Source of the DNA: Schlesneria sp.
GTDB lineage: Bacteria; Planctomycetota; Planctomycetia; Planctomycetales; Planctomycetaceae
Direction of reading: 5' to 3'
DNA length: 14,250 nucleotides
NCBI GenBank assembly: GCA_025353525.1
Contig: JANXOO010000695.1
Span: 1-14,250 of the forward strand
The notes under the pieces were generated by a model. That model did no database searches. It was not told the DNA's origin and saw only the letters and a list, made by a program, of their open reading frames with translations. A program made the translations under genes and the position numbers. Position 1 is the first letter of the stretch. Each line of letters starts with the position of its first letter. Of the stretch, positions 12,836 through 14,250 are shown piece after piece.

Positions 12836-14250
12836 CTACGACGCCGCCCGCTGGCTGGTAATTGCAGCAATCTTCGGTTCGACGCTGGCGCTGATGAGAT
12901 GGCTTGATGCTCGTATCGTCTCGCCCGTTTCGGCAGACCGAACGGCATCAAAAGTCGCCCGGGTGACTTCCGCCAGTTCGTCGATCGAAATCGGAGGAGG
13001 CCCTCCCAACATGATCGCGTCCAGGAACGCCCGGACTTCTGCCACGTGACCTTTATCCTGTTGCCATAGGTTCATGCGGCGAAACTTCTTCCAGCCGACG
13101 GCGTTCATTCGGCGGAAATTGTCGAGTTGGATGACACGGCCCGCACAATAGACTTCAAGCCGCTCTTTGGCGATCGAGCGGTGACCGTTGGCCAGGTAAT
13201 GCACCGTGCCAAACGAACCGTCTGCGAATGACAGAGCGATTGAGATTTTGTCGTCGCGGATTTCGACTGCGGAATCGCGCCCGAACGTCGTCGCCTGAAC
13301 GGCGATGATCGGGCTTCCGCATAGGTAACGCAGCAAGTCGATGAAATGGCACGCTTCGCCGATCACACGACCGCCACCCGCCACCGGATCGTGAACCCAA
13401 TGATTGGCCGGAATCGCCCCCGCGTTAACCGTCATGATGAATGACCTGGGTTCGCTCAATTCACTCAAAAGTGATTTGATCTTCTGAATATGAGGCGCGA
13501 ATCGACGATTGAATCCGACAGTCAATACCGGACAGGACCCCGGCCGGCGACTCGTCACACAGTCGTACGTCGCAACCACGCGAGCCAAATCGACCGGATT
13601 GAGCGCCAGCGGCTTTTCGACGAAAACGTGTTTACCGGATTCGAGTCCCTGGCAGGCGAGGTTCGCGTGCGAATCGTGTCGCGTCGCCACAACAATGGCG
13701 TCAATCGACGGGTCTGACATGACCTGTTGCAGATCGCTCGTGGCTCGTTCAAAGCCGAATTTCCGCGCAGCAAGAGTCGCCGACAACCCGTTTTGTGAAG
13801 CGACACACGACAGTCCCGCCTGATTCTTTCTGAATGTCGGGATCAAAACCTGCGATGCATAATTCCCGGCACCAATGAATGCAACACGGGTTTTACCACC
13901 CGGAACCAGCTGTCGACCGGCCCGGAAAAAGACTGTCTGTTTTCGGAGATCAACTTCGGTCGCGGTCGAGGACTCTGGATATTCCAGCAAGACGCCGAGC
14001 GATGGTTGCTTGCCTGATATCAAACTGTAGGCATCGACGGCCTGGTCGACAGGAAAGCGATGCGACACCAGTGGAAGCGGATCAATCTGACCGCTTGCCA
14101 TCATGTCGAGCATCGCTTCGAAATTACGTTGTTCGGTCCAGCGGACGAACCCAACAGGATAGTCAATGCCACGCCGTTCGTAGTCATTATCATAGCGACC
14201 GGGCCCGTACGAGCACGAAACCTGAAAAGACAGTTCCTTCTCGTAGAAGT
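12836..14250 (-). CDS. Bi-domain oxidoreductase: Zn-alcohol-dehydrogenase-like part fused to a Gfo/Idh/MocA part (5' end cut by window)
   Basis: The minus-strand frame is open from the window edge to a TAG at 12836-12838, giving 471 residues without a start. The first 110 or so residues (FYEKELSFQVSCSYGPGRYD, then PLVSHRFPVDQAVDAYSLIS) are the C-terminal part of a Zn-dependent dehydrogenase. A complete Gfo/Idh/MocA oxidoreductase follows, with a Rossmann motif VAFIGAGNYASQ, the conserved VEKPLAL and the substrate-domain HWVHDPVAGGGRVIGEACHF. Fusions of this type are common in polysaccharide clusters and usually run to over 700 residues. They are thought to oxidise or reduce nucleotide-sugar intermediates, but their substrates are mostly unknown. 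The gene is convergent with the acyltransferase and belongs to another transcript, probably of the same cluster. Confidence 0.88.
   Translation of the reverse strand, partial: FYEKELSFQVSCSYGPGRYDNDYERRGIDYPVGFVRWTEQRNFEAMLDMMASGQIDPLPLVSHRFPVDQAVDAYSLISGKQPSLGVLLEYPESSTATEVDLRKQTVFFRAGRQLVPGGKTRVAFIGAGNYASQVLIPTFRKNQAGLSCVASQNGLSATLAARKFGFERATSDLQQVMSDPSIDAIVVATRHDSHANLACQGLESGKHVFVEKPLALNPVDLARVVATYDCVTSRRPGSCPVLTVGFNRRFAPHIQKIKSLLSELSEPRSFIMTVNAGAIPANHWVHDPVAGGGRVIGEACHFIDLLRYLCGSPIIAVQATTFGRDSAVEIRDDKISIALSFADGSFGTVHYLANGHRSIAKERLEVYCAGRVIQLDNFRRMNAVGWKKFRRMNLWQQDKGHVAEVRAFLDAIMLGGPPPISIDELAEVTRATFDAVRSAETGETIRASSHLISASVEPKIAAITSQRAAS

Overview
The window looks like part of a surface-polysaccharide (O-antigen/exopolysaccharide) gene cluster from a moderately GC-rich environmental bacterium, most likely a planctomycete. 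That assignment is an inference. It rests on the esterase type, the bi-domain sugar oxidoreductase, the weak use of Shine-Dalgarno (SD) sites by several genes, and two repeat types that I associate from memory with planctomycete-like genomes. No taxonomic marker gene is present.

Layout. A secreted alpha/beta hydrolase (1-919, minus, cut by the window edge) is divergent from the main plus-strand block. That block reads: O-antigen ligase/polymerase (1208-2530), family-4-like glycosyltransferase (2585-3868), Asp-box (BNR) beta-propeller (3876-5045), Wzx-type flippase (5137-6531), AAC(3)-fold N-acyltransferase (6528-7646), acyl carrier protein (ACP, 7742-8011), KAS III (8008-9039), FkbH-like HAD-IIIC/GNAT protein (9036-10946), a second ACP (11052-11279) and an OafA-type membrane acyltransferase (about 11340-12764). 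A convergent bi-domain Zn-dehydrogenase/Gfo-Idh-MocA oxidoreductase (12836-14250, minus) runs off the right edge. No RNA genes, CRISPR arrays or transposases were seen.

How the genes fit together. The glycosyltransferase builds the repeat unit, the flippase exports it and the ligase/polymerase joins it. The oxidoreductase probably makes a nucleotide-sugar precursor. The centre of the block is a tightly coupled set (ACP-KAS III-FkbH, overlapping by ATGA and GTGA, with a second ACP just after) lying between a soluble N-acyltransferase and a membrane O-acyltransferase. By analogy with FkbH glyceryl-ACP chemistry, it looks like a cassette that loads a small C3 (glyceryl-type) or extended acyl unit on a carrier protein and places it on the glycan. 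The substrate and product are inferred.

Non-coding structure. A matched promoter-like element (two 12-base identical blocks at the same spacing, one holding TTGACA) lies upstream of both the ligase and the flippase. Two palindromic repeats (6581-6638 and 11372-11461) sit at the 5' ends of the two acyltransferase genes, and in both cases the repeat is open in the reading frame of the gene behind it. This makes both start sites uncertain.
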